A DNA stretch of 64,000 nucleotides, taken from contig NZ_CAXHZC010000006.1 in NCBI RefSeq assembly GCF_964021845.1, forward strand, positions 306,330 to 370,329, in the 5' to 3' direction. The notes beneath the pieces were generated by a model, which saw nothing but the letters and a program-made list of their open reading frames with translations, did no database searches and was not told the DNA's origin. This stretch comes from Arcticibacterium sp964021845. Its GTDB lineage: Bacteria > Bacteroidota > Bacteroidia > Cytophagales > Spirosomataceae. How positions within the stretch are numbered: the stretch's first letter is position 1; the number at the start of each line of letters is the position of its first letter. Positions 54,387 through 62,885 of the stretch are shown here, piece after piece. The position numbers and the translations under genes were made by a program.

Positions 54387-55946
54387 ATGACAATACAAGG
54401 AAAGAACATCATTGGTTTTAATAATTCATCAGAAGGTACCGTTGCCATTCAGGCAATTAATCCTGTAACGGGAGACACTTTAGGACCTTTATTTTATAAT
54501 GCTACTTTAGAAGAGCTAGCCTCAGCTACTGATTTATCAGAAGACGCTTTTGCTGTTTACCGAAAGAAAAGTGGTAAAGAAAAAGCAACTTTTTTAAGAA
54601 AAATAGCCGACGAAATAGAAGCTATTGCTCAAGACTTAACAGACAGATACACCTCTGAAACGGGCCTGCCAGAAGGAAGAGCAAACGGAGAAAGAGGTCG
54701 GACTTGCGGTCAATTAAGATTATTTGCCTCTCTTTTAGAAGAAGGTTCTTGGCTTAACGCCAAAATTGACCCTGCTATGCCAGACAGACAGCCAATGCCT
54801 AGAGTTGACCTTCGGTCAATGGAGAGGCCACTAGGTCCTGTTGCCGTTTTTGGTGCTAGTAATTTCCCATTAGCTTTTTCTGTAGCTGGTGGAGATACCG
54901 CTTCTGCCTTAGCGGCAGGTTGCCCAGTAATATTCAAAGCACACCCTGCACATTTAGGCACTTCGGAATTAGTAGGAACAGCCATTCAAAAAGCCGCAAA
55001 AGAAACAGGAATGCCAGATGGTGTTTTCTCTATGCTTCATGGCGACCCTGAAGTTAGTCAGGAGTTAGTTAAAAGCCCTGCTATTAAAGCAGTTGGTTTT
55101 ACCGGTTCTTATAAGGTGGGTAAACTGCTTTTTGACATTGCAAATGCAAGACCAGAACCTATTCCAGTTTATTCAGAAATGGGAAGTACTAACCCTGTTT
55201 TCATTTTACCGAAAACCTTAGAAAGTCAAAAAGAAGCTTTAGCAGAAAACTATATCAACTCCGTTAATATGGGGGTTGGACAGTTTTGTACAAACCCTGG
55301 AATCTTGTTAATACAAAAGGACGAAGCTTTCATTAACATGCTAGAAGAAAAAGCCAAAAGCTCTTCTGGAGGAAATATGCTTACGCCAGGTATTAAAGAT
55401 GCCTATAACGGCGGAATAGAAAAATCTAAGAAGTTTACGAAGATTATTGGTGTTGGTAAAAAAGCAGACGGATTAACAGGTGTAGAGCCTACTATTCTTC
55501 ATGCCGACTACCAAACATTCAAAGATAACCCTCAACTAGACGAGGAAATATTTGGACCCACCAGTTTAGTCGTAGAAGGAAACTCCAAAGAAGAGTATCT
55601 AGAAATAGCTAAAAATTTGGGTGGTCATTTAACAGCAACAGTACATGGTTCTGAAGAAGAACTTACGGAGTATGCTGAATTATTAGAAATTTTGGAGCAA
55701 AAAGTAGGAAGATTAATTATCAATGGCTTCCCTACTGGCGTTGAAGTATCCCATGCTATGGTACACGGTGGACCATTTCCAAGTACTACAGACAGCCGAA
55801 GCACATCTGTAGGAACAGGAGCTATCACGAGGTTTACTAGACCCGTTTGTTTCCAAAGCCTACCAGATTCTTTACTTCCTGATGAGTTAAAGGAAGCGAA
55901 TCCTTTGAAAATATGGAGACTTGTAAACGGCGAAATGACTAAATAA
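54387..55946 (+). CDS. 2-oxoglutarate semialdehyde (2,5-dioxovalerate) dehydrogenase
   Basis: A 519-residue NADP-type aldehyde dehydrogenase of the KGSADH branch: nucleophile C301 (VGQFCTNPG), general base E264 (VYSEMGSTNP), and the segment GASNFPLAFSVAGGDTASALAAGCP. It oxidises 2-oxoglutarate semialdehyde to 2-oxoglutarate, the last step of oxidative pentose and hexarate pathways. It is encoded between the FAH-family dehydratase and the sugar dehydrogenase, with gaps of 1 and 5 bases. Confidence 0.9.
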   Translation: MTIQGKNIIGFNNSSEGTVAIQAINPVTGDTLGPLFYNATLEELASATDLSEDAFAVYRKKSGKEKATFLRKIADEIEAIAQDLTDRYTSETGLPEGRANGERGRTCGQLRLFASLLEEGSWLNAKIDPAMPDRQPMPRVDLRSMERPLGPVAVFGASNFPLAFSVAGGDTASALAAGCPVIFKAHPAHLGTSELVGTAIQKAAKETGMPDGVFSMLHGDPEVSQELVKSPAIKAVGFTGSYKVGKLLFDIANARPEPIPVYSEMGSTNPVFILPKTLESQKEALAENYINSVNMGVGQFCTNPGILLIQKDEAFINMLEEKAKSSSGGNMLTPGIKDAYNGGIEKSKKFTKIIGVGKKADGLTGVEPTILHADYQTFKDNPQLDEEIFGPTSLVVEGNSKEEYLEIAKNLGGHLTATVHGSEEELTEYAELLEILEQKVGRLIINGFPTGVEVSHAMVHGGPFPSTTDSRSTSVGTGAITRFTRPVCFQSLPDSLLPDELKEANPLKIWRLVNGEMTK

Positions 55947-55951
55947 AAAGT

Positions 55952-56740
55952 ATGAATCTTCATCTAAACGAAAAAGTAATTATTGTCTCTGGTGGAGCCA
56001 AAGGTATTGGAGAAGGCATCTGTGCTCAGTTAGCATTAGAAGGTGCCTTCCCCGTTATCATTGGGCGAAACGAGGAAGATAATCAGGCCTGTCTTGATAA
56101 AATTAACGCAGCTGGCGGTTTTGGATATACGGTAAAAGCAGAGCTTTCAAAACCAGAGGAATGCGAAAGAGCTATTAAAGATGTTTATGATCGTTTTGGA
56201 AAAATACACGGCCTTGTCAATAATGCAGGATTAAATGATGGCGTAAGCCTAGAAAGTGGAAATTATGAAGGTTTTATGCAATCGCTGCATAATAACCTAA
56301 CGCATTACTACTTATTAGCTCATCATGCATTACCTGCCCTAAAAGAAAGTAAAGGAAGCATAGTGAACATTACCTCCAAAGTAGCAGAAACCGGCCAAGG
56401 AGGTACATCAGGTTACGCTGCCGCAAATGGTGGGAGAAATGCCTTAACTAGAGAATGGGCGGTAGAATTGCTCAAATATGGAATCCGTGTGAATGCCGTG
56501 GTAGTAGCAGAAAGTTACACACCTATGTATGACCGCTGGATTAAATCTTTGCCTAATGGTGAAGAGCAACTCAAAGAAATAAATAACAGAATTCCTTTAG
56601 GCAACAGAATGACTACAGTGGAAGAACTCGCCAATATGGTGGTATTCTTACTCTCAAAACGCTCTAGTCATACCACGGGACAAATTATGCATGTGGACGG
56701 AGGATATGTTCACCTTGACAGGTCATTAATAAAGAAATAA
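55952..56740 (+). CDS. SDR-family sugar dehydrogenase (L-fucose/D-arabinose dehydrogenase-like)
   Basis: A 262-residue short-chain dehydrogenase. The cofactor motif GGAKGIG is at 14-20, NNAG at 90-93, the catalytic Ser near S142, and Tyr155 in SGYAAANGG. The position that is Lys in the classical YxxxK motif is Asn159. The C-terminal part (HTTGQIMHVDGGYVHLDR) matches the L-fucose dehydrogenase-like group. It should oxidise the sugar at C1 to the lactone. Its neighbours make D-arabinose or L-fucose plausible substrates, since the two share configuration at C2-C4. It is the third gene of the operon. Confidence 0.85.
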   Translation: MNLHLNEKVIIVSGGAKGIGEGICAQLALEGAFPVIIGRNEEDNQACLDKINAAGGFGYTVKAELSKPEECERAIKDVYDRFGKIHGLVNNAGLNDGVSLESGNYEGFMQSLHNNLTHYYLLAHHALPALKESKGSIVNITSKVAETGQGGTSGYAAANGGRNALTREWAVELLKYGIRVNAVVVAESYTPMYDRWIKSLPNGEEQLKEINNRIPLGNRMTTVEELANMVVFLLSKRSSHTTGQIMHVDGGYVHLDRSLIKK

Positions 56741-56746
56741 GAAAGT

Positions 56747-57076
56747 ATGAAAAGATTTTGTTTAGCTCTTGATTTAAAGAATGACCCAAAACTTATTGAG
56801 GAATACGAAGTTTATCATCAAACCGCTTGGCCCGAAATCACTGCTAGCATTAAAGACGCAGGAATTCTTGATATGGAAATTTACCGTATTGAAAATCGTC
56901 TTTTCATGATTATGGAAACCAAGGATGATTTTTCCTTTGAAAAGAAATCCGAAATGGATTTAAATAACCCAAAAGTTCAAGAATGGGAAGAACTTATGTG
57001 GAAATACCAAGACGCCTTACCTTCTGCCAAAGAAGGAGAAAAGTGGCTAATGATGGATAAAATATTCAAGCTCTAA
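56747..57076 (+). CDS. L-rhamnose/L-fucose mutarotase family protein
   Basis: A 109-residue RhaM-family mutarotase. Motifs: CLALDLKNDPKLIEEYEVYH, the active-site His in YEVYHQTAWPEI, and the tryptophan-containing MMDKIFKL-type end. It interconverts the alpha and beta anomers of a deoxy-sugar, supplying the right anomer to the dehydrogenase encoded 6 bases upstream. It ends with a 4-base overlap with the convergent cytochrome gene. Confidence 0.88.
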   Translation: MKRFCLALDLKNDPKLIEEYEVYHQTAWPEITASIKDAGILDMEIYRIENRLFMIMETKDDFSFEKKSEMDLNNPKVQEWEELMWKYQDALPSAKEGEKWLMMDKIFKL

Positions 57077-57453
57077 CGCTCATTTAAATCATACCATTCC
57101 ACATTCTCAAGATTTGCTCGCCTAGAGGCTCTTTCCTCTGGTGAGTAATATTTCTCTAAATAGTCTAAAACAGCAGGCTCAAACTCTCCTAAATCCCATA
57201 GGTTTTGGGTTTTCTGCATCCAAACGATTTTATCTTTCCAGCCTTCTCTGGTAAACCTGTTTTGGGTAATCAGTTTCGCAGAATGACAGGCCGTGCATTG
57301 ACCTTTTACTAACATTAAGTTTGGGTCAATCTGCAAGCCACTGTCCGGGTCAATTCCAACGCTTAGTTCCTCCTGAATTTGAGGTTGACTGTTTTTGCAT
57401 TTTATAAGCACTATAGAAAAGGCCAGTAATAAGAAAAGCAATAAATTCTTCAT
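57073..57453 (-). CDS. Monohaem c-type cytochrome lipoprotein, sulfite dehydrogenase partner-like
   Basis: A 126-residue lipoprotein: the signal ends IVLIKCKN with Cys19 as the acylation site, and C53-T-A-C56-H57 is the haem-binding motif. The rest (REGWKDKIVWMQKTQNLW) fits small electron-accepting cytochromes. Its gene follows the sulfite-oxidase-like gene by 4 bases, so it should accept the electrons from that enzyme on the periplasmic side. No axial Met is clearly visible, though M72-equivalent positions exist in KIVWMQK. Confidence 0.82.
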   Translation of the reverse strand: MKNLLLFLLLAFSIVLIKCKNSQPQIQEELSVGIDPDSGLQIDPNLMLVKGQCTACHSAKLITQNRFTREGWKDKIVWMQKTQNLWDLGEFEPAVLDYLEKYYSPEERASRRANLENVEWYDLNER

Positions 57454-57457
57454 ACGC

Positions 57458-58699
57458 TTAGCTCGCTACTTTTATGGCTATTCTGTGACAAGAATTATTT
57501 AGATACCCTTTAGGGTTCCAACCAGGAATAACCATTGGTTGAGATTTACCCTCCGAATCTGTAGCCTTTGCCCATACTTCATAGTAACCTTCTTTTGGGA
57601 AGTTAACTTCCGCTGACCAATGCTGCCATGCAAGCCTATTAACAGGCTTTTCTAAAGAGCAAACTTGCCATGTAGCCCCAAAATCTATAGAAACCTGAAC
57701 TTTGGAAACCGATAAATCTCCTGCCCAAGCATGACCTCTAACACTTAAAGCCTGACTAGGCTTTATCACCGCACCTGTTTTAGGATAAGTTACCAAAGAC
57801 TTTATCGGCATACTTTCAATAATCTTGAAATCCTCTTCTGCCACTTTCTCACCCGGTGCCACAGGGTTCTTAGGAACTCTATAACTGGTACCTGTCATTT
57901 TAGGTCCATCATGCACTATATTCCTAATCGAAATCCTTTCTAACCATTTCCCCGAGGTAGAAGCCGGCCAGCCACCTACCGCTAACCTTAATGGATAACC
58001 ATTCATGGTTGGAATATCCTCATCATTCATAGCCCAAGCTATTAATGTTTCGTCTTCCATAGCTTTAGAAATTGGCACTCCTCTAGATATTGGTTTTTTG
58101 TCAGGGTCCCCGCTTATATGCGTGTCTTTTCCGTAATAACCTATGTAAACGGCATCTTCCTTAACACCAGCATCATTCAATATGTCCTTTAGCCTAACAC
58201 CCGTCCATTTTGCACAAGAAACAGCACCTTCCGCCCATTGATTTCCTGATGCAGGAGGGTAAAAGCCTGCTCTCCCATTGCCACCACATTCTAATGTTAG
58301 TTGATAAGAATAATGTTTGAATTTAGACTTTAGCTCTGCTATTGAATATGATTTAGAATCAACAACCGACTCACCTTCAATTGTCAATTTCCATGTACTT
58401 AAATCAATACTTTCTGGAGGAATACCATTATTTCTGACAAACATCTTGTCAGCAGGAGTAATTCTATCATCCAATAAATGGGGTGGGGCTTCCACATTCC
58501 AAGGTCTATCATTCAGAACTATCAAGTCTTTATGTTTCCCTGGTAAAACCTCTTCTAACTGTCCTTCCGTAATTCCTAAAGGGAGAACGCCTTTTGGTAA
58601 GCTAGCAGCATGAACAATATTCGACCCAACTAAACAGGTCAAAGAACCTAAGACTGATTTCTTTAGAAATCCACGTCTATTCCAAATTCCAGATGACAT
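57458..58699 (-). CDS. Molybdopterin sulfite oxidase-like enzyme (Tat-exported)
   Basis: A 413-residue enzyme with a twin-arginine signal (NRRGFLKKSVLG, R8-R9). The molybdenum-ligating Cys is C138 in LTLECGGNGR. The oxidoreductase core (about 80-290) is followed by a Mo-co dimerisation Ig-like domain (about 300-410; VRGHAWAGDLSVSKVQVSIDFGATW). It oxidises sulfite, or a related oxyanion, to sulfate in the periplasm and passes electrons to the cytochrome encoded 4 bases downstream. It is the fourth gene of a five-gene minus-strand cluster with a rhodanese and two small membrane proteins. Confidence 0.9.
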   Translation of the reverse strand: MSSGIWNRRGFLKKSVLGSLTCLVGSNIVHAASLPKGVLPLGITEGQLEEVLPGKHKDLIVLNDRPWNVEAPPHLLDDRITPADKMFVRNNGIPPESIDLSTWKLTIEGESVVDSKSYSIAELKSKFKHYSYQLTLECGGNGRAGFYPPASGNQWAEGAVSCAKWTGVRLKDILNDAGVKEDAVYIGYYGKDTHISGDPDKKPISRGVPISKAMEDETLIAWAMNDEDIPTMNGYPLRLAVGGWPASTSGKWLERISIRNIVHDGPKMTGTSYRVPKNPVAPGEKVAEEDFKIIESMPIKSLVTYPKTGAVIKPSQALSVRGHAWAGDLSVSKVQVSIDFGATWQVCSLEKPVNRLAWQHWSAEVNFPKEGYYEVWAKATDSEGKSQPMVIPGWNPKGYLNNSCHRIAIKVAS

Positions 58700-58709
58700 A
58701 TATATCTAC

Positions 58710-58931
58710 TTAATTCTTCTTTACAAATACCTTAAACAAAGCCAAAATCAACCATATCCAAGGAAAGCCATGTAACAGTAAATCAAAGTAATCCATTGGT
58801 TTCATACCACTGGCTCCTCCAAATAACCATTTAAGTTTTCCTACAATATGCGGTCCAGGAATAAAAGGGGCTAAGCCCAAAGTTAAACACAGTAATAATG
58901 GCATCAAAACTGTTTTAAAGTCTCTTTTCAT
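58710..58931 (-). CDS. Small two-helix membrane protein of the sulfite-oxidase cluster
   Basis: A 73-residue protein with two TM helices (about 9-27 and 50-69) and a central GGASGMKPMDYFDLLLHG loop. I do not recognise a characterised family; similar small proteins are encoded beside thiosulfate/sulfite genes in Bacteroidota. Its start overlaps the rhodanese stop by 4 bases, so translation is coupled. Confidence 0.7.
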   Translation of the reverse strand: MKRDFKTVLMPLLLCLTLGLAPFIPGPHIVGKLKWLFGGASGMKPMDYFDLLLHGFPWIWLILALFKVFVKKN

Positions 58932-59308
58932 AGCCCTTTATCCTTCAATTGGTTATATCCAGAATTAGTTAAATTATATACTTTGAACCCTTTTTTTTCT
59001 AATACTTTGGCCGCTCTAGCACTCCTTCCGCCTACCGCACAGTAGACAAATACAGGTTTTGACTTATCTAATTCAGAAAGGTTCTGTTCAAATTTAGCAT
59101 CGCTGTAATTAATCAATGCCGACTTTTCCAATTTACCATTGGCCCATTCTCCCGGAGTTCTCACATCTAATAACTGAGCTTTTTCGGTAGATTTGTAAGT
59201 ACTTACAAACTCATCCAAAGGCAAGTTTGTTATTTGCGAATTTGCCTCCTTACAGGCCATGATGCTTACCAGCATTAATAACAATAATACAATCCTAGAC
59301 TTCTTCAT
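58928..59308 (-). CDS. Rhodanese-like lipoprotein
   Basis: A 126-residue periplasmic lipoprotein with Cys19 in SIMACKEA as the acylated residue and a single rhodanese domain: LLDVRTPGEW at the front and the active-site C90 in VYCAVGGRSARAA. It may carry sulfane sulfur or bind sulfite-related intermediates for the neighbouring oxidase. The start overlaps the previous gene's end by 14 bases, a tight operon arrangement. Confidence 0.9.
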   Translation of the reverse strand: MKKSRIVLLLLMLVSIMACKEANSQITNLPLDEFVSTYKSTEKAQLLDVRTPGEWANGKLEKSALINYSDAKFEQNLSELDKSKPVFVYCAVGGRSARAAKVLEKKGFKVYNLTNSGYNQLKDKGL

Positions 59309-59534
59309 ATTCTACTTCTATATTTTTAGTTTCTAAATTTTCATGCTCGCTTTTTATAGGGGTGCATGCCGCACATCCTACATTCATCACTGCTTGATAT
59401 ACAAAGAAAAGACCTGCCAGCACTAGAAAATGCTGACCCTCCATCAAACTTACGACGGCTATATATCCACCCATTACCAGTCTCAAAATCCTCACAAAGC
59501 TCCAGGGCTGAGCCAACAATTCAATAAATTTCAT
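59295..59534 (-). CDS. Small membrane protein with CxxC (first gene of the sulfite-oxidase cluster)
   Basis: A 79-residue protein with two hydrophobic segments (about 14-31 and 35-50) and a C-A-A-C motif in NVGCAACTP, followed by an acidic tail. It resembles DUF2892/YgaP-like membrane segments often found with rhodaneses. A function in sulfur transfer is inferred only from context. Confidence 0.72.
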   Translation of the reverse strand: MKFIELLAQPWSFVRILRLVMGGYIAVVSLMEGQHFLVLAGLFFVYQAVMNVGCAACTPIKSEHENLETKNIEVEYEEV

Positions 59535-59581
59535 TCTATGTTTTTGTTTATACTACAATGATAAGAATAGTAAAAGGTTCT

Positions 59582-60424
59582 CTATTGAACATTTGTCACA
59601 TGGAAATCAATCAAAGCCTGCATAGGGTCTTGTAGTATTAAAATGTCGTTATCAAAATACCTAGCCAACGTAGCCTTTAATAAATCTTGAAAATAAAATG
59701 CTATAGAACCAACAAATCCCAGCTTCATATCACCGTTCACATTATATTTTAATAAGTTATGCTTCACAAACTCTTCAAAAGCTTTGGACACCAAAGCTGA
59801 CACCCACCTGTCCTCCAAATTTGATTTAAGAAAAGGCACAAACTTAGCGAAGTAGGCATTGGGTTTTTCCTTAGTCAAAACCTCAAAAATTACATCTCTT
59901 TTAAAGCTGCCAAATTCTATTTCAAATTTATCTTTCAAATCAGGAGGCAACTCATTTCTTAGGTAAGCCTTAATAAGCCTTTTCCCTAAATCCGAACCGC
60001 TACCCTCATCACCTAACCAAAAACCTAAAGACGGAACGGAGACCACTATTTCAATTCCATCATAAACCCCACTGCTAGCCCCTGTACCTAGTATACTAGC
60101 AACTCCTTTTCCATTCCCAAACAAAGCTCTGCATGCTCCTAAAAAGTCTGAAAAAACATGCACTTCAGCAGAGGTGTCAATATATTTATTCAAATAACCT
60201 GACATCACTTTAATCTTGTCAATACTAGACACACCTGCCCCATAAAAAAGAATAGATGAAATGGCTTCGCCAAAATGTAATTTAACCGAGGTAAGTATTT
60301 CACCTACCTGCTCCTCACTCATAAAATGAAGGTTAATTCCTTTCGTTTTAAAAATACGACAAGAAGTACCTTGGCATAATGCCCAATTTGTTTTCGTAGA
60401 GCCACTATCTGCAATTAGCTTCAT
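59582..60424 (-). CDS. BadF/BcrA-type ATPase, N-acetylglucosamine kinase-like
   Basis: A 280-residue protein of the ASKHA fold. The phosphate-1 motif is ADSGSTKTNWAL near the start and the adenosine-binding loop is ILGTGASSGVY; GFWLGDEGSGSDLGKRL is a strong family hallmark of the GlcNAc-kinase/BadF group. It probably phosphorylates an amino sugar in the cytoplasm. The GH20-like and NagX-like genes at 48-50 kb would supply such sugars, though they are not adjacent. Confidence 0.88.
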   Translation of the reverse strand: MKLIADSGSTKTNWALCQGTSCRIFKTKGINLHFMSEEQVGEILTSVKLHFGEAISSILFYGAGVSSIDKIKVMSGYLNKYIDTSAEVHVFSDFLGACRALFGNGKGVASILGTGASSGVYDGIEIVVSVPSLGFWLGDEGSGSDLGKRLIKAYLRNELPPDLKDKFEIEFGSFKRDVIFEVLTKEKPNAYFAKFVPFLKSNLEDRWVSALVSKAFEEFVKHNLLKYNVNGDMKLGFVGSIAFYFQDLLKATLARYFDNDILILQDPMQALIDFHVTNVQ

Positions 60425-60456
60425 TTAATAACATCTGATTCCAGTACAATTATCCG

Positions 60457-60464
60457 TATTTTTG
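60457..60464 (+). promoter_or_regulatory. Bacteroidota -7 promoter box (TATTTTTG)
   Basis: TATTTTTG matches TAnnTTTG and lies 11 bases before the ATG of the M16 peptidase gene, implying a very short leader. The -33 element is weak. Confidence 0.5.
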
Positions 60465-60475
60465 TCGATTATTTT

Positions 60476-61714
60476 ATGGAAATGAACGAATATAGCGAGC
60501 ATACTCTGCCAAATGGCATCAGACTAGCACATAGAGAGGTCACACATACCAAAATAGTTCATTGTGGCATCATGCTAGATATTGGCAGTAGAGATGAAAA
60601 ACCACATCAAATAGGTCTAGCTCACTTCTGGGAGCACATGGCATTCAAAGGCACTAAAAAAAGGAAGTCTTATCATATAATCAACAAGCTTGAAGTAGTT
60701 GGAGGAGAACTTAACGCCTATACTACCAAAGAAAAGATATGCTTTTATGCCTCCGTTCTTGACAATCATTTTGATAAAGCTATAGATATCCTAAGCGACA
60801 TTACTTTTCATTCAATATTTCCAGAGAAACAAATTGAAAAAGAAAGAGGTGTAATACTGGAGGAGATGTCCATGTACCTTGACAGCCCTGAAGATGCTAT
60901 TCAAGACGAACTAGACAGTCTAGTTTTCCAAAATCATACTTTAGGAAACAATATCCTCGGTACAAAAGAAAGTGTTCAATCCTTTACTCAAAACGACCTT
61001 AAAAACTTTGTTGAAGAGAATTTAGATACCAGTAAAATTGTAGTTTCTGTTGTAGGAAATATTACATTCAAAAAAGCTATTCGATTAGTTGAAAAATATC
61101 TGCTAGATATTCCTACAAAAAGCAACAATTCTTTAAGAACGAAGCCAAGCAACTACAAATCGCAAAACCTTGTTTTTGAAAAGCCCATTAATCAAGCTCA
61201 TGTGGCTTTAGGAATCCCCTCTTATTCCCTAAATGATAAAAACCGATTTGCCTATTTTACACTCATCCATTTATTAGGAGGTTCTGGAATGAATTCTAGA
61301 TTAAACGCAAGTTTAAGAGAAAAACATGGTCTTGTCTATGGAATTGATGCAAACTACACCGCATTTACAGATAGCGGTTATACTTCAATCTTCTATGCCA
61401 CCGAACCAAAGAATTTAAAGAAAGCGAACCAGCTTGTTCAAAAAGAAATTGAACTACTCAAAACTAAACCTTTAGGTAGTTTACAATTAAAAAATTTAAA
61501 GGAGCAGCTAATGGGTCAATTAGCCATGTCTGACGAAAGCAATCAAAGCTTTATGCTTATGATGGCCAAAAGTCTTTTGGACCTTAATAAGGTAAACACT
61601 TTAGAAGAAGTATTCTCAAAAATTCAAGTTATCAATGCCAGTGACCTAAAAAATCTTGCAATAGAAGCATTACCTAAGGAGAGTTTTTCAAACTTAACTT
61701 ACAAAGCAGGCTAA
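60476..61714 (+). CDS. M16-family zinc peptidase
   Basis: A 412-residue M16 (insulinase/MPP-like) peptidase with the inverted zinc motif H50-F-W-E53-H54. The third ligand Glu lies in a segment about 75 residues on (ERGVILEEMSMYLDSPED), and the C-terminal half carries the inactive-type M16_C domain. The family normally processes peptides, often secreted proteins or signal peptides. No signal peptide is seen, so it is probably cytoplasmic. The size is typical of the single-unit bacterial form (PqqF/YmxG type). Confidence 0.9.
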   Translation: MEMNEYSEHTLPNGIRLAHREVTHTKIVHCGIMLDIGSRDEKPHQIGLAHFWEHMAFKGTKKRKSYHIINKLEVVGGELNAYTTKEKICFYASVLDNHFDKAIDILSDITFHSIFPEKQIEKERGVILEEMSMYLDSPEDAIQDELDSLVFQNHTLGNNILGTKESVQSFTQNDLKNFVEENLDTSKIVVSVVGNITFKKAIRLVEKYLLDIPTKSNNSLRTKPSNYKSQNLVFEKPINQAHVALGIPSYSLNDKNRFAYFTLIHLLGGSGMNSRLNASLREKHGLVYGIDANYTAFTDSGYTSIFYATEPKNLKKANQLVQKEIELLKTKPLGSLQLKNLKEQLMGQLAMSDESNQSFMLMMAKSLLDLNKVNTLEEVFSKIQVINASDLKNLAIEALPKESFSNLTYKAG

Positions 61715-61729
61715 AATAGAACTCATATT

Positions 61730-62179
61730 ATGGAAACTTTATTCGCTACAGAAATCCTTCAGGTCTTAAACGTCCTTTCCCCTTCCGAATCGCTTATAAA
61801 AAGAGTTTCTCAAATAAAGCAAGACATCTTTAACCAATACGGCAAATTTGATTCATATACATCAACAGCACATATCACCATAAACACCTATTTGCTCGAC
61901 TCAGAAAGAATTACATCTTTCAATAAAAAGCTTTCTGAATTCTTTTCTTTCTATCCGCCTATTGACATACATGTAAACGGATTCGATTTTTGGGACTCTT
62001 CAAAAACGATGGTTCTTAAGGTAGAAGACAATAATGACCTCAAAAGATTAAGGAAAGACCTAAATATTTGGCGTAAACTAAATCATCTAAAAGGTAATTA
62101 TAAACCAACCGATGTTCCACATATTACCATGGCCAAGAATCTCAACAACCAACTGTATCAAGAACTAAAATCTCGCTAG
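61730..62179 (+). CDS. 2H phosphoesterase (2'-5' RNA ligase-like)
   Basis: A 149-residue protein with the two HxTx motifs of the 2H superfamily, H48-I-T50 in STAHITINTY and H131-I-T133 in VPHITMAKN. The fold is the LigT/AKAP18-type duplicated one. Related proteins hydrolyse cyclic phosphodiesters or ligate RNA ends. It follows the M16 gene by 15 bases and probably shares its transcript. The 276 bases after it up to the insertion sequence hold no supported gene. Confidence 0.85.
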   Translation: METLFATEILQVLNVLSPSESLIKRVSQIKQDIFNQYGKFDSYTSTAHITINTYLLDSERITSFNKKLSEFFSFYPPIDIHVNGFDFWDSSKTMVLKVEDNNDLKRLRKDLNIWRKLNHLKGNYKPTDVPHITMAKNLNNQLYQELKSR

Positions 62180-62455
62180 CAATACATTCCTTTTCAAACA
62201 AGTTTTGAATCAAATCATGTACTAAGTTTGTCAAAGAAACAATTTAGTCTCAAGTATTCCAGAAAGGAATTATTCGCTTTTGAAAACCGACCTAACGGTA
62301 GAGTTCTTTAAACTACTTAATAGAATCCTACTATAGCATCATGCTTATATGTAACGGAACGCCTTGTCGTTATTCTTAATCTCGCTAGCATTCTACAATA
62401 AAAGGCAAGAATCTTCTTAGAAACTAAAGATTATAAATAAACGCCTAGTTCATTT

Positions 62456-62480
62456 GGGTCAAGAGCAAAAGTTGGGGGAT
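62456..62480 (+). repeat. Left terminal inverted repeat of the IS
   Basis: Pairs with 63890-63915 at 23 of 25 or so positions (one internal G/A difference). The 18 bases CAAGAGCAAAAGTTGGGG also match the second right-hand copy at 63912-63930. Confidence 0.8.
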
Positions 62481-62525
62481 AGGAGATAAATTCTGAATTT
62501 TGAGCAAAATAAAAGAAGCTTAAAA

Positions 62526-62885
62526 TTGGAGGATATTTTAAAACTACTGCTGCCAGAAATATTGGTTAATAATTTTGACATAACAAAAATCGATAAGAAG
62601 AAAGACCCAAGTGTTTTACGCATATATCTAACCGAAAAAGGAGATACCCCCAAAGAACTATCGCACCTAAAATTACATTCAAAAGGCTTCTTTGATGAGA
62701 TAACTATCAGAGACTTTCCGATTCGTCATTATAAGGTCTTTCCACATATTAAACGTCGTAAATGGAAGGATTTAGAGACGAATAAGAACGTAGCAAGGGA
62801 TTGGGAATTAGTGGCTAGCGGCACTCGTATGACAACAGAGTTTGCTGCTTTTTTAAAAGAATTCAATAGATACACAGGCTATTGA
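62526..62885 (+). CDS. ISAon1-family transposase N-terminal-region protein
   Basis: A 119-residue orf beginning TTG (MEDILKLLLPEILVNNFDI) with the family motif FPIRHYKVFPHIKRRKW and the end EFAAFLKEFNRYTGY. It is intact. The transposase main orf lies in the +1 frame and overlaps it from about 62857; the T5-A4 run at 62850-62858 is a possible slippage site but a -1 slip there soon reaches a stop. It has no independent function outside the element. Confidence 0.85.
   Translation: MEDILKLLLPEILVNNFDITKIDKKKDPSVLRIYLTEKGDTPKELSHLKLHSKGFFDEITIRDFPIRHYKVFPHIKRRKWKDLETNKNVARDWELVASGTRMTTEFAAFLKEFNRYTGY

Noticed and set aside
62168..62390. 13-bp direct repeat AATCTCGCTAGCA (62169 and 62378)
   Set aside because: Too short and isolated to interpret; it may simply be a small duplication after the 2H phosphoesterase gene.
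62850..62858. Programmed -1 frameshift site (T TTA AAA) joining the two IS orfs
   Set aside because: The heptamer is correctly phased, but a -1 shift reads R-I-Q and then a stop; the second orf is in the +1 frame.
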